A stretch of 64,000 bases of DNA from Brooklawnia cerclae (GTDB lineage: Bacteria > Actinomycetota > Actinomycetes > Propionibacteriales > Propionibacteriaceae). The notes under the pieces are model-generated. The model was not told the origin of the DNA, did not search any database, and worked only from the letters and a program-made list of their open reading frames with translations. The stretch covers positions 149,006-213,005 of the forward strand of contig NZ_JAAMOZ010000004.1 in the NCBI RefSeq assembly GCF_011758645.1, given 5' to 3'. Position numbers and translations under genes: made by a program. Below, piece after piece: positions 28,571-36,828 of the stretch. The first letter of the stretch is position 1; the number at the start of each line of letters is the position of its first letter.

Positions 28571-29296
28571 GTGAAGCTGCTGATCATCCGCCACGGACAG
28601 TCCTCCAACAACCTTCTGCAGGAGACCACAGGCTCTTTCGTCGGACGATCCCCCGATCCTGTGCTGACCGATCTGGGACAGCGGCAGGCGGCACGCCTGG
28701 CGGAGGCGATGAGGACCGGCGTGCAGCCCGCTCCCGCGGTGCTGTACTCGTCGCTGATGGTTCGGGCGGTGCAGACCGCTGCTGTGCTGGCCGAGGCTCT
28801 CGACGTCCCGGTGGCGGGCCATCTGGAGGCCTACGAGTGCGGCGGCCCCTACGAGGGCTCGCCGCTGCATCCGAAGCCGCATCCAGGATCGCCCGCGAGC
28901 GTGCTACACGGCATCACCTCGCGGCTGAACCTGCCCGAAGGAGCCGGCGAGCAGGGCTGGTACCGCGGCGACGGGGAGGACGACGCCGCCCGCGCGCGGC
29001 GTGGGGCCCGCGTCATCGATGACCTCAAGCACAGGCACCTCGGTCAGGACGTCTTGGTGGGCCTCGTGTGCCACGAGTGGATCAGCCAGCACCTGATTCG
29101 CGCCGCGATCGGCTTCGACGCCCCGGGAGGGCTCGCCGAGCCCTGGTTCAGCCTCAACAACACCGGAACGGTGCTCATCGACTTCGAGCAGCCCGTGCCG
29201 GTCACCGAGGTCGCCCACAACGGCGGTTCGGTGGAACGGGTGCTGGAGTGGCACAACAACTGCCGCCACCTGGCACCGGACGAGATCTCCAGCTGA
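28571..29296 (+). CDS. Histidine phosphatase family protein
   Basis: 241 residues from the GTG that directly precedes the first strand (KLLIIRHGQSSNN), which holds the catalytic RHG motif. An ATG at 28562 in the same frame is equally possible. Later residues include YSSLMVRAVQTA, the usual second Arg region, and VCHEWISQHLI with the second catalytic His. Substrates of this phosphoglycerate-mutase-like group vary and cannot be predicted. Confidence 0.85.
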   Translation: MKLLIIRHGQSSNNLLQETTGSFVGRSPDPVLTDLGQRQAARLAEAMRTGVQPAPAVLYSSLMVRAVQTAAVLAEALDVPVAGHLEAYECGGPYEGSPLHPKPHPGSPASVLHGITSRLNLPEGAGEQGWYRGDGEDDAARARRGARVIDDLKHRHLGQDVLVGLVCHEWISQHLIRAAIGFDAPGGLAEPWFSLNNTGTVLIDFEQPVPVTEVAHNGGSVERVLEWHNNCRHLAPDEISS

Positions 29297-29497
29297 GGTC
29301 GCCGGTCGCCTCGTCGAGTTCGGTACCGGCACGAGAGCCGGGGCGAACCTGCGGGACGAAACCCTGGGCGAGTGGGCAGGCCGGGGTTCGATCGCGTAGT
29401 ATTCCCATCTCTAGTAATTCTGCAAGATTCATTTAGAAACCGGTCGAATACGGACGCCGCTGCCGGGTCGAAGACCCGCCGCCGCGGGCGGCATGAT

Positions 29498-29523
29498 GGA
29501 ATAGCAGGCACAGCTGCGGCGTT
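29498..29523 (+). promoter_or_regulatory. Sigma-R-type (oxidative/thiol stress) promoter of trxB
   Basis: GGAAT at 29498-29502, then exactly 18 bases, then GTT at 29521-29523. This is the S. coelicolor sigma-R consensus GGAAT-N18-GTT. It ends 56 bases before the trxB start. Sigma-R controls thioredoxin genes in actinobacteria, so trxB, and possibly trxA by read-through, should respond to disulfide stress. Confidence 0.75.
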
Positions 29524-29579
29524 GTTCGTCCGCAACGGTCGCACAGTCGACCGCACGTCTTCTCCAGAGAGGTCACGTC

Positions 29580-30680
29580 ATGACGACCAACCCGTTCGCC
29601 ACCGCCGGCGGCAACCTGGCCGGCCTGTCGGTGCCGTCCACCGGCGCAGATCACGTGCCTGTGGCCGAATCGGCGTCCGACGAGGCCGGGGAGGTCCGCG
29701 AGGTCATCATCGTGGGCAGTGGACCCACCGGGTACACCGCGGCCATCTACACCGGCCGCGCCGAACTGCGGCCGATCGTCCTGGAGGGGTCGGTGACCGC
29801 GGGCGGAGCCCTGATGACCACGACCGACGTCGAGAACTTCCCGGGCTTCCCCGAGTCGGTGCTCGGGCCCGATCTGATGGCCAAGATGCGCGAGCAGGCC
29901 GAGCGTTTCGGGGCGGAGCTCATCGCGGACGACGCGGTGCGGCTCGACCTCACCGGCGACATCAAGACCGTCGAGGACTCGTCCGGCAACATCTACCGTG
30001 CCCGGACCGTGATCCTCGCGATGGGCTCCGGCTACCGCAGGCTCGGCATCGCGGACGAGGAGAGGTACTCGGGCAAGGGCGTGAGCTGGTGCGCGACCTG
30101 CGACGGCTTCTTCTACCGCAACAAGCCGATCGCCGTCGTCGGGGGCGGCGACTCCGCCGCCGAGGAGGCCACCTTCCTCACCCGCTTCGCCTCCGAGGTG
30201 ACCCTCATCCATCGGCGCGATGAGCTGAGGGCCTCGAAGATCATGGTCGACAGGGTTCGCAGCAACCCCAAGATCAAGCTCGCATGGAACAGCGAGATCG
30301 TCGACATGGACGGCGATCCCACGCTGAAGGAGCTCACGCTCCGCGACACCACGACGGGACAGACCCGGACGATCCCGGTCGACGGCCTGTTCGAGGCAAT
30401 CGGGCACGTGCCGCGTTCCGAGCTGGTCGTCGGCCAGGTGGACGTCGACGAGGCCGGCTACGTGCTGGTGCAACCCGACACCACCCGGACGAACCTTCCC
30501 GGCGTCTTCGCCGCCGGCGATCTCGTCGACCACACCTACCGGCAGGCCGTCACCGCGGCCGGCTCGGGGTGCAAGGCGGCCCTGGACGCCGAGCGCTACC
30601 TCGCCGAACTGGACGACGCGGCCCCCGCGGTGGAGGTGCCCGTCATCGGGCGCCTCAAGACCGCCGCCACCGCGTCCTGA
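29580..30680 (+). CDS. trxB: Thioredoxin reductase
   Basis: 366 residues, about 40 longer at the N-terminus than usual; the extra piece is polar and precedes the first strand. FAD motif [16 protein letters not shown], redox motif CATC (Cys171, Cys174) and NADPH motif [11 protein letters not shown] are all in place. It transfers electrons from NADPH to thioredoxin in the cytoplasm. A GAGAGG site lies 7 bases before the ATG. It precedes trxA as in most actinobacteria. Confidence 0.95.
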   Translation: MTTNPFATAGGNLAGLSVPSTGADHVPVAESASDEAGEVREVIIVGSGPTGYTAAIYTGRAELRPIVLEGSVTAGGALMTTTDVENFPGFPESVLGPDLMAKMREQAERFGAELIADDAVRLDLTGDIKTVEDSSGNIYRARTVILAMGSGYRRLGIADEERYSGKGVSWCATCDGFFYRNKPIAVVGGGDSAAEEATFLTRFASEVTLIHRRDELRASKIMVDRVRSNPKIKLAWNSEIVDMDGDPTLKELTLRDTTTGQTRTIPVDGLFEAIGHVPRSELVVGQVDVDEAGYVLVQPDTTRTNLPGVFAAGDLVDHTYRQAVTAAGSGCKAALDAERYLAELDDAAPAVEVPVIGRLKTAATAS

Positions 30681-30766
30681 TCCGCAGGATTGTCACACCG
30701 GAGCCGTAGCATAGTGCGGCGTTGTCCCACACCCGTCGTATGGGGCAGATGAGAGAGGAGAACCCC

Positions 30767-31087
30767 ATGGCTGTGATCGAGGTCACCGACACGACCTTCG
30801 AGCAGGAAGTTCTGAAGGCCACCAAACCAGTGCTCGTCGACTACTGGGCCGACTGGTGTTCCCCGTGCAAGCAGCTCAGCCCGATCGTGGACGAGCTCTC
30901 CGAGACCTACGGCGACCGCATGGTCTTCGCGAAGCTCGACACCAACACGAATCCCGACGTCCCGATGAAACAGGGCGTGATGGCGCTGCCGACCCTACAG
31001 TTCTTCGTGAACGGCGAGGTCGTCAGCGCACTCCAGGGCGGCAAGACCAAGGCTGCCCTGGTGAAAGCCATCGAATCGGTTCTCTGA
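30767..31087 (+). CDS. trxA: Thioredoxin
   Basis: 106 residues, typical length. The start is the ATG after a strong GAGAGAGGAG site; an upstream in-frame start is not needed. The active site reads WCSPCK (Cys31, Cys34), with Ser where most thioredoxins have Gly. This may shift redox potential or partner choice slightly. The cis-Pro segment (ALPTLQFFVNG) is normal. It reduces cytoplasmic disulfides using TrxB. Confidence 0.95.
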   Translation: MAVIEVTDTTFEQEVLKATKPVLVDYWADWCSPCKQLSPIVDELSETYGDRMVFAKLDTNTNPDVPMKQGVMALPTLQFFVNGEVVSALQGGKTKAALVKAIESVL

Positions 31088-31095
31088 GCACGGCA

Positions 31096-31139
31096 AACGA
31101 ACGCCGGGTCCGGTCATCGCACCGGGCCCGGCGTTCGTT
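31096..31139. terminator. Strong bidirectional terminator hairpin between trxA and parB
   Basis: A 19-base stem (arms 31096-31114 and 31121-31139, one G-U pair) with a 6-base loop lies 8 bases after the trxA stop. The two flanking genes converge, so the symmetric hairpin can serve both. There is no long T-run, as is common in high-GC actinobacteria. Confidence 0.85.
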
Positions 31140-31170
31140 CGTCCACACGCCATGCGTCCGGACGCTCGTC

Positions 31171-32127
31171 TCAGAGTCTTGCGGCGTCCTCGGGACTCAG
31201 GATCGCCAGGATCCGTTCGAGATCATGTCTGTCGGCGAACTCGATGGTCAGCTTTCCCTTACGGGAACCGACGCTCACCTGCACCCGGGTGTCGAGCCGG
31301 TCGGCCAGTGTCGTCGCCGCCACCCGGACGTCCTCAGGAACCTCACGCTTCCGCCGGTCACCGGAGCCTCCGGCGCGATCCGGGCGACCCGATTCGGATG
31401 CCCGGACCATCAGCGTCACGGCTTCCTCGGCGGCGCGTACCGACATGCCCTCGGCGACGATCCGCTGGGCCAGCCTCTCCTGGTCGAGCGGATCGTCCAG
31501 CATGAGGATCGCACGCGCGTGTCCCGCCGACAGCACGCCGGCCGCCACGCGGCGTTGCACCGGCGAGGGCAGGTTGAGCAGGCGCAGCGTGTTGGAGATG
31601 TGCGGACGCGACCGCTGGACGCGTGTGGCCAGCTCCTCCTTGGTGCATCCGAAGTCGTCGAGGAGCTGCCGATAGGCGGCCGCCTCTTCCAGCGGGTTCA
31701 GCTGTGAACGGTGCAGGTTCTCCAGCAGCGCGTCCCGCAGCATGTCGCCGTCATCGGTCGCACGGACGATCGCCGGGATCTTCTCCAGCCCGGCCAGCTG
31801 GTGCGCGCGCCAACGCCGCTCGCCCATGATGAGTTCGTATCCGTCTCCCCGCCGGCGCACCACGACGGGCTGCAGCAGGCCGACGTCCCGCACGCTGTCG
31901 GCCAGCTCCTGCAGCGCGTCCTCGTCGAAGGTCTTCCGCGGCTGGTCCGGATTGGGGACGATGTCGGCGACCGGAATCTCGGCGAACCACGAACCGTCCT
32001 CCATCGGGGCGGACGCCTGCTGATCGGAAGGAACCTGGCGCTGGGAGGTTTCCACAGCTTCCAGGTCGGTGCGCTGAAAGAGCTCACCGAGGCCTCTCCC
32101 CAGACCGCCGGGTCGTTGCGGGCTCAT
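31171..32127 (-). CDS. parB: Chromosome-partitioning protein ParB
   Basis: 318 residues. The N-terminus has GGLGRGLGELFQ, which contacts ParA. The CTPase/ParB-N domain contains the GERRW and ENLHRSQLNPLEEA motifs. The HTH region recognises parS, and a C-terminal dimerisation domain ends the protein. The start overlaps the parA stop (ATGA), so the two form an operon. It loads on the parS sites found just upstream. Confidence 0.95.
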   Translation of the reverse strand: MSPQRPGGLGRGLGELFQRTDLEAVETSQRQVPSDQQASAPMEDGSWFAEIPVADIVPNPDQPRKTFDEDALQELADSVRDVGLLQPVVVRRRGDGYELIMGERRWRAHQLAGLEKIPAIVRATDDGDMLRDALLENLHRSQLNPLEEAAAYRQLLDDFGCTKEELATRVQRSRPHISNTLRLLNLPSPVQRRVAAGVLSAGHARAILMLDDPLDQERLAQRIVAEGMSVRAAEEAVTLMVRASESGRPDRAGGSGDRRKREVPEDVRVAATTLADRLDTRVQVSVGSRKGKLTIEFADRHDLERILAILSPEDAARL

Positions 32128-33014
32128 TCGGACTCCCCTCTCCGCGGCAGGTATTCGTCATTCGGGTCGATCTGCGCCCCCCTGCGCGCGATCTCGACCG
32201 CCGCCTTGACGTAGGCGCGAGAACCTACCGACATCGGATCGTAGGTCAGCGCGGTGCATCCGTAGCTCGGCGCCTCACTGAGCCTCACGGAACGCGGGAT
32301 GAGCGTGACCAGTGTCTGGTCCGGGAAGTGGGCGCGAACTTCCTCTCCGACCTGGGACGACAGCTTCGTCCGCGCGTCGTACATCGTGAGCAGCACGGTG
32401 CTCAGTTCCAGGTCGCGGTTCAACTCCTCCCGGACAAGGGAGATCGTCCGCATGAGCTGGGTCACCCCTTCGAGCGCGTAGTACTCGCACTGGATCGGGA
32501 TCAGGATCTCGGACGCAGCGACCAGCGCGTTGAGAGTCAAGAGCCCGAGGGACGGCGGGCAGTCGAAGATCACGTAGTCCGTGGGGTGATCGGCGAGGTA
32601 CTTGCGGATGGCCTTCTTCAGACGCTGCTCGCGCGCCACGAGCGGGACCAACTCGATCTCGGCACCCGCCAGGTCGATGGTGGCCGGCACCACGCGCAGG
32701 TTCTCCGACTCCGGCGAGGGCTGGACGACCTCGGCGATCGGGAGCTGCTGGAGAAGCACCTCGTAGGTGCCCCGGACGCCTGTGCGGTGCTCGACGCCCA
32801 GCGCCGTGCTCGCGTTCCCCTGCGGGTCGAGGTCGACGAGCAGGACGCTCAACCCTCCCAACGCGAGCGCCGCGGCTATGTTCACCGCCGTGGTGGTCTT
32901 GCCGACGCCCCCCTTCTGGTTCGCGATGACGATGACCCTCGTCGCCACCGGGCCGGGGAGTTCCTCGACGGTCGTTTCACGTGAAACGACCGCAACCTGT
33001 TCGCCCACCTGCAT
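32124..33014 (-). CDS. parA: Chromosome-partitioning ATPase ParA
   Basis: 296 residues from the ATG at 33014, which has an AGAGGG site about 10 bases upstream; an open frame continues to 33137 but adds no family-like sequence. The deviant Walker A motif is ANQKGGVGKTTT, followed by VDLDPQGNAST and FDCPPSLG. The early residues VSRET are encoded by a parS palindrome, so a binding site lies inside the gene. It segregates origin regions together with ParB. Confidence 0.94.
   Translation of the reverse strand: MQVGEQVAVVSRETTVEELPGPVATRVIVIANQKGGVGKTTTAVNIAAALALGGLSVLLVDLDPQGNASTALGVEHRTGVRGTYEVLLQQLPIAEVVQPSPESENLRVVPATIDLAGAEIELVPLVAREQRLKKAIRKYLADHPTDYVIFDCPPSLGLLTLNALVAASEILIPIQCEYYALEGVTQLMRTISLVREELNRDLELSTVLLTMYDARTKLSSQVGEEVRAHFPDQTLVTLIPRSVRLSEAPSYGCTALTYDPMSVGSRAYVKAAVEIARRGAQIDPNDEYLPRRGESE
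32971..32990. promoter_or_regulatory. parS site 1, inside the parA coding region
   Basis: GTCGTTTCACGTGAAACGAC is a perfect 20-base palindrome centred on the ParB recognition sequence GTTTCACGTGAAAC. It encodes VSRET near the ParA N-terminus. Confidence 0.93.
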
Positions 33015-33225
33015 CGGGTCGTATCCCTCTCGTCTGTCACCGTCGTCGTTCACCAGCGCGCAATCGGATTCGCACGTCATCACGCCCGCTTCGAACACCG
33101 ACGTTAGTCGATCACTCCACACCGAGGCGTACGCCATGCCTGCCCGATCCGGATAGGTCGGTACGGGCCCTCATCATGCGCGATGTCACGCCAGGTCGGC
33201 GGCCTCGAGGCGTCGGACGAGCCGC

Positions 33226-33241
33226 CGTTTCACGTGAAACG
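33226..33241. promoter_or_regulatory. parS site 2, upstream of parA
   Basis: CGTTTCACGTGAAACG, a second perfect parS palindrome, 212 bases before the chosen parA start. The 333-base gap between parA and the LysR gene contains no other supportable feature. In particular no rsmG (gidB) remnant was recognised, although rsmG usually sits here. Confidence 0.93.
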
Positions 33242-33347
33242 AGTCCGTTCAGCACGTCCACGGACTCCAATCCCGGCCGGCGGGTCGCCAGGCGGGCCAC
33301 CTACCCCTCGGCCCCGGGCACGACACGCGCCCAGGGTGCCATTCACC

Positions 33348-34292
33348 TCAATCGGCCTCGAAGAGTTCCACCATCTGCCTGAGGAAGGACAGCACCGACG
33401 GCTCGTTGGCGTCGGGGCGCCAGTACATACGAGTCGAGAGTTCGAGCGACTCGTCCGCAAGCGGCACGAACGACACACCCTCGACCGGATATCTCGACAG
33501 CGACCGGGGGACGAGCGCCACGCCGAGCCCAGCGGCCACGAAACCGGTGTGCTCGACAAACGACGCGTAGACATCGTCGACGAGAGGAGAGAAGCCGACG
33601 CGTCGCGCAGCGAGGATGAGGTCGTCCTGGCTGTCGGAGTAGGTCTCGCGCGTGAAGGTGATGAAGGTTTGATCCTTGAGTTCCCGCAAGGCGATCGTGT
33701 CGGCGTCGGCGCGAGGATCACCGGACTGCAGCGCTATCACGTAGGGCTCGTGACAGACGACGGTTCCCTTCAACCGGTTCACCGGTACCTGCGAGTAGGT
33801 GAACAGAACATCGAGGCGCCTGTCCAGAAGTGCCCGGACGCCGTCGCCATGGTCAAGGCGATGCATCGTCACTCGGACGCCCGGGAAATGCCTACGATAA
33901 CGGTGCAGCTTCACAGGGACCGTCCCGAGGTGCAGCAGGGAGGGCACGAGCCCCACCCGTACTTCCCCGACGGTTCCCGCCGCGGCTTCGCTGACGAACG
34001 ATGTGATCGACCGATACCCCTCGAGGATCTCCCGGGCGCGCACATAGACACCGTGACCCGTCGCGGTCAACTCGAACGGCTGCACGCTGCGGTCGATGAA
34101 CTCCGCCCCGAGCTCGTGCTCGAGCTTACGAATCTGTTGACTGAGCGCCGACTGGGAAATGCCACATCGCTGGGCGGCCGCGCTGAAACTCCGTTCCTCC
34201 ACCAGTGTGACGAAATAGCTGAGCCGCTTGTCGGGCGCGATCTCATGCCGTTGTGAGGTCGGCTCCGGTTCGTCGTCCTGGCTGCTGGTCAC
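33348..34292 (-). CDS. LysR-type transcriptional regulator
   Basis: 314 residues from a GTG; a TTG at 34319 would add nine. The N-terminal winged HTH reads YFVTLVEERSFSAAAQRCGISQ, in pieces, with SALSQQIRKLE. The C-terminal half is the effector-binding LysR substrate domain (GEVRVGLVPSLL). It is divergent from the hydantoinase operon, the classic position of a LysR activator of a catabolic operon, so it probably senses a substrate or intermediate of that pathway. Confidence 0.9.
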   Translation of the reverse strand: MTSSQDDEPEPTSQRHEIAPDKRLSYFVTLVEERSFSAAAQRCGISQSALSQQIRKLEHELGAEFIDRSVQPFELTATGHGVYVRAREILEGYRSITSFVSEAAAGTVGEVRVGLVPSLLHLGTVPVKLHRYRRHFPGVRVTMHRLDHGDGVRALLDRRLDVLFTYSQVPVNRLKGTVVCHEPYVIALQSGDPRADADTIALRELKDQTFITFTRETYSDSQDDLILAARRVGFSPLVDDVYASFVEHTGFVAAGLGVALVPRSLSRYPVEGVSFVPLADESLELSTRMYWRPDANEPSVLSFLRQMVELFEAD

Positions 34293-34722
34293 TGCCCACC
34301 CGTCCCACTTCGGTCGCAATGCGCTCGCGGGTTCCCTCGTGGTGCGGATGGGAGCCCCGATTCACTTGCGCTCCATGATGCCATGTCACGGCGGGCAGCG
34401 GTCGCTACCACGACGAGAGCCTGTGACAACGCCTGACACCGCGCGAACGGGAGATCCGAGTCCTTTCCCCGTCGGACCGGAGCGCCAAGCGAGCCGGTCC
34501 GACCGTGCGAGATATCCGAAGCACCGGCGCAAGTTCCCGCGTAGTGGTAATGGAGCTAGCCCATATCGCATGGGATGCATATACTCGCAAGCACAATTAA
34601 TAACTACGGTGCTCTCTCATTAGAAAAACAGATGGCCATCGCGAAACGCGCAGCGTCCGCATGCGACGAGCCATAGGGCAGAAACACCGTGCGACGGGCA
34701 ATGAGCGAGGACACGGAACCAG
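34293..34722 (+). promoter_or_regulatory. Divergent control region between LysR gene and hydantoinase operon
   Basis: 430 bases without a gene. The part from about 34540 to 34640 is unusually AT-rich. It contains the palindrome CCCAT-N5-ATGGG at 34560-34574, a plausible LysR-family operator half-site pair. Directly after it lies a -10-like TATACT at 34580-34585. A promoter there would give a leader of about 130 bases before the hyuA-like gene. Confidence 0.5.
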
Positions 34723-36828
34723 ATGATCATAAGCGTCGACGTGGGTGGGACCTTCACGGACATCGTTCTGGCCGACCCGGAGCGGGGCCTGACGATATCA
34801 AAGGTCGTCTCGCGTCCGGACGACTACACGGCCGACATCGTCAACGCGGTCGAGACCGTCCTGCGCAAGGCCCAGGTATCCCCCGAGCAGATCACGCGCG
34901 TCGCCCTCGGGACGACCGTCGGGCTCAATGCGGTCATCGAGCACCGCGGTGCCATCACCGCCGTCCTGGCGACCAAGGGCTTCGAGGACGTCCTCGAGAT
35001 CGGGCGCCAGAAGCGCCCCCGTCTCTACGACCTCTTCATCGACACCCCCACCCCGGTGTTCATCGCCCCCCGGCATCGCAGGCGCGGCATCGTCGAGCGG
35101 ATCTCGGCCACCGGTGAGGAACTCGTCGCCTTGGACGAGGAGCAGGTTCGCCGGACCGTACGCGACCTCGTGGACAACGAGCACGTCGAGGCCATCGCGG
35201 TGTGCTGCCTGTTCAGCTTCCTGAACCCTTCCCACGAGCAGCGGATCCGCGAGATCGTCAACGAGGAATACCCGGGCCTGGCGGTGTCCATCTCGTCCGA
35301 CGTCGACCCGGTCTTCCGCGAGTACGAGCGGCTGTGCGTGACCGCCCTCGACGCGTACCTGAAGCCCGTGATGCAACGCCACGTCGAGCAGGTGAACGCC
35401 GGCCTGAGGGACGCCGGCCTGCGCGTCGACCTCGACATCATGCAATCCCGCGGCGGCATCGCCGGATTCCGGTCGATCGTGCACACCCCGGCTCGCACGC
35501 TCGTGTCCGGGCCGGCGGGCGGCGTCCGCGGCGCCCACTGGGTCGCGAGCCGCGTCGGGCATCCCAACATCATCAGCCTCGATGTGGGCGGCACATCGGC
35601 GGACATCGCCGTCGTCCGGAACAGCAGGATCCCGACCACGACGGAAGGCAAGATCGCCGACTATCCCGTGCGGCTCCCCATGATCGACTGCAGTTCGATC
35701 GGCGCCGGCGGCGGCTCGATCGCCTGGCTCGACCCGACCAACGGGCTCCACGTCGGCCCACAATCGGCGGGCGCCCAGCCCGGACCCGTCGCCTACGGCC
35801 GGGGCGGCACCGAGCCCACCGTCACCGACGCGAGTCTCGTCCTGGGCTGGCTCGACGCGTCCAACTTCGGTGACGGGCAGGTGCCCATCGACGTGGAGGC
35901 CTCGCACCGTGCCCTCGACACGCTCGGGGCCTCCCTCGGTCTGCCCGCCGAGGAGGTCGCCTGGGCCATCCATGCCATCACCAACGCGAACATGGCCGAG
36001 GAGATCCGGCTCTGGACGGTCAACCGGGGCTACGACCCACGGGAGTTCGCCCTCGTGGTCGCCGGCGGAGGTGGTGCCGTACACGGTGGCCTGGTGGCCC
36101 GGCTGCTGTCCATCCAGACCGTCATCGTCCCGCCGACCCCGGGCGTCCTGTCCGCGCTCGGCATCCTGGTGGCCAACATCGAGCACGACAACGCCCTGTC
36201 CTTCAATCGCACAGCGGCCGACACCGCACCGGACGACCTGCGTGCGGCCTACGACCACCTCGACGAACTGGGCTCACGCCAACTCGCCGAGGAACGCGTC
36301 GCCGCTGACCAGGTACGCATCACGCGCACCGCCGACCTGCGCTACGTCGGCCAGTCCTACGAGCTCAACGTCGACCTGCGCGGGCCGATCGACGGGTCCA
36401 CCGTCGGGCAACTCGTCGAGGACTTCCACGCCCGCCATCGCCAGGTCTACGGCCAGGCCGCCGAGGACGCGCCCACCGAGATCGTGAGCGTCCGCACGGT
36501 GCACTGGAGTCCTCTGCCCAAACCGGCGACCTCTCCCCACGAGGGGACGGGCTCCTGGGACGAAGCACTCAAACACCACCGCATCGCCCGCTTCTACCCG
36601 GAGTACCCCGACGGTGTGCGCACCCCGGTCTTCGACCGCCTCAAGGCCCCGGTGGACGTCGCCCTGTACGGCCCCGCGATCATCGACCAACTCGACACCA
36701 CCACCGTCGTCTACCCGGGCTTCCTCGCCCGCGTCCATCCGGACGGAACGATCATCATGACCGCAGAGACACCCGGCGTCCCGGTCAGGAACCTCCTCGA
36801 CGAGACCCAGAAGGAGCTGGTGAGATGA
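34723..36828 (+). CDS. Hydantoinase/oxoprolinase family protein, subunit A (HyuA-like)
   Basis: 701 residues, normal length for the ATP-dependent subunit of N-methylhydantoinase, oxoprolinase or acetone-carboxylase-like enzymes. The N-terminus IISVDVGGTFTDIVL and the later SLDVGGTSADIAVV are the two phosphate-binding motifs of the actin-like ATPase fold. VAGGGGAVHG and the GVLSALG segment are typical of the family. It acts in the cytoplasm with the B subunit, whose start overlaps its stop by four bases. The ring-amide substrate cannot be told from sequence. Confidence 0.92.
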   Translation: MIISVDVGGTFTDIVLADPERGLTISKVVSRPDDYTADIVNAVETVLRKAQVSPEQITRVALGTTVGLNAVIEHRGAITAVLATKGFEDVLEIGRQKRPRLYDLFIDTPTPVFIAPRHRRRGIVERISATGEELVALDEEQVRRTVRDLVDNEHVEAIAVCCLFSFLNPSHEQRIREIVNEEYPGLAVSISSDVDPVFREYERLCVTALDAYLKPVMQRHVEQVNAGLRDAGLRVDLDIMQSRGGIAGFRSIVHTPARTLVSGPAGGVRGAHWVASRVGHPNIISLDVGGTSADIAVVRNSRIPTTTEGKIADYPVRLPMIDCSSIGAGGGSIAWLDPTNGLHVGPQSAGAQPGPVAYGRGGTEPTVTDASLVLGWLDASNFGDGQVPIDVEASHRALDTLGASLGLPAEEVAWAIHAITNANMAEEIRLWTVNRGYDPREFALVVAGGGGAVHGGLVARLLSIQTVIVPPTPGVLSALGILVANIEHDNALSFNRTAADTAPDDLRAAYDHLDELGSRQLAEERVAADQVRITRTADLRYVGQSYELNVDLRGPIDGSTVGQLVEDFHARHRQVYGQAAEDAPTEIVSVRTVHWSPLPKPATSPHEGTGSWDEALKHHRIARFYPEYPDGVRTPVFDRLKAPVDVALYGPAIIDQLDTTTVVYPGFLARVHPDGTIIMTAETPGVPVRNLLDETQKELVR

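Noticed and set aside
30721..30731. DnaA-box-like sequence before trxA
   Set aside because: GTTGTCCCACA has an extra base against TTGTCCACA and is single, so it is not evidence for oriC.
33112..33300. 62-residue minus-strand frame crossing parS site 2, as an rsmG remnant
   Set aside because: It has the VSRET stretch because parS encodes it; no methyltransferase motif can be seen.
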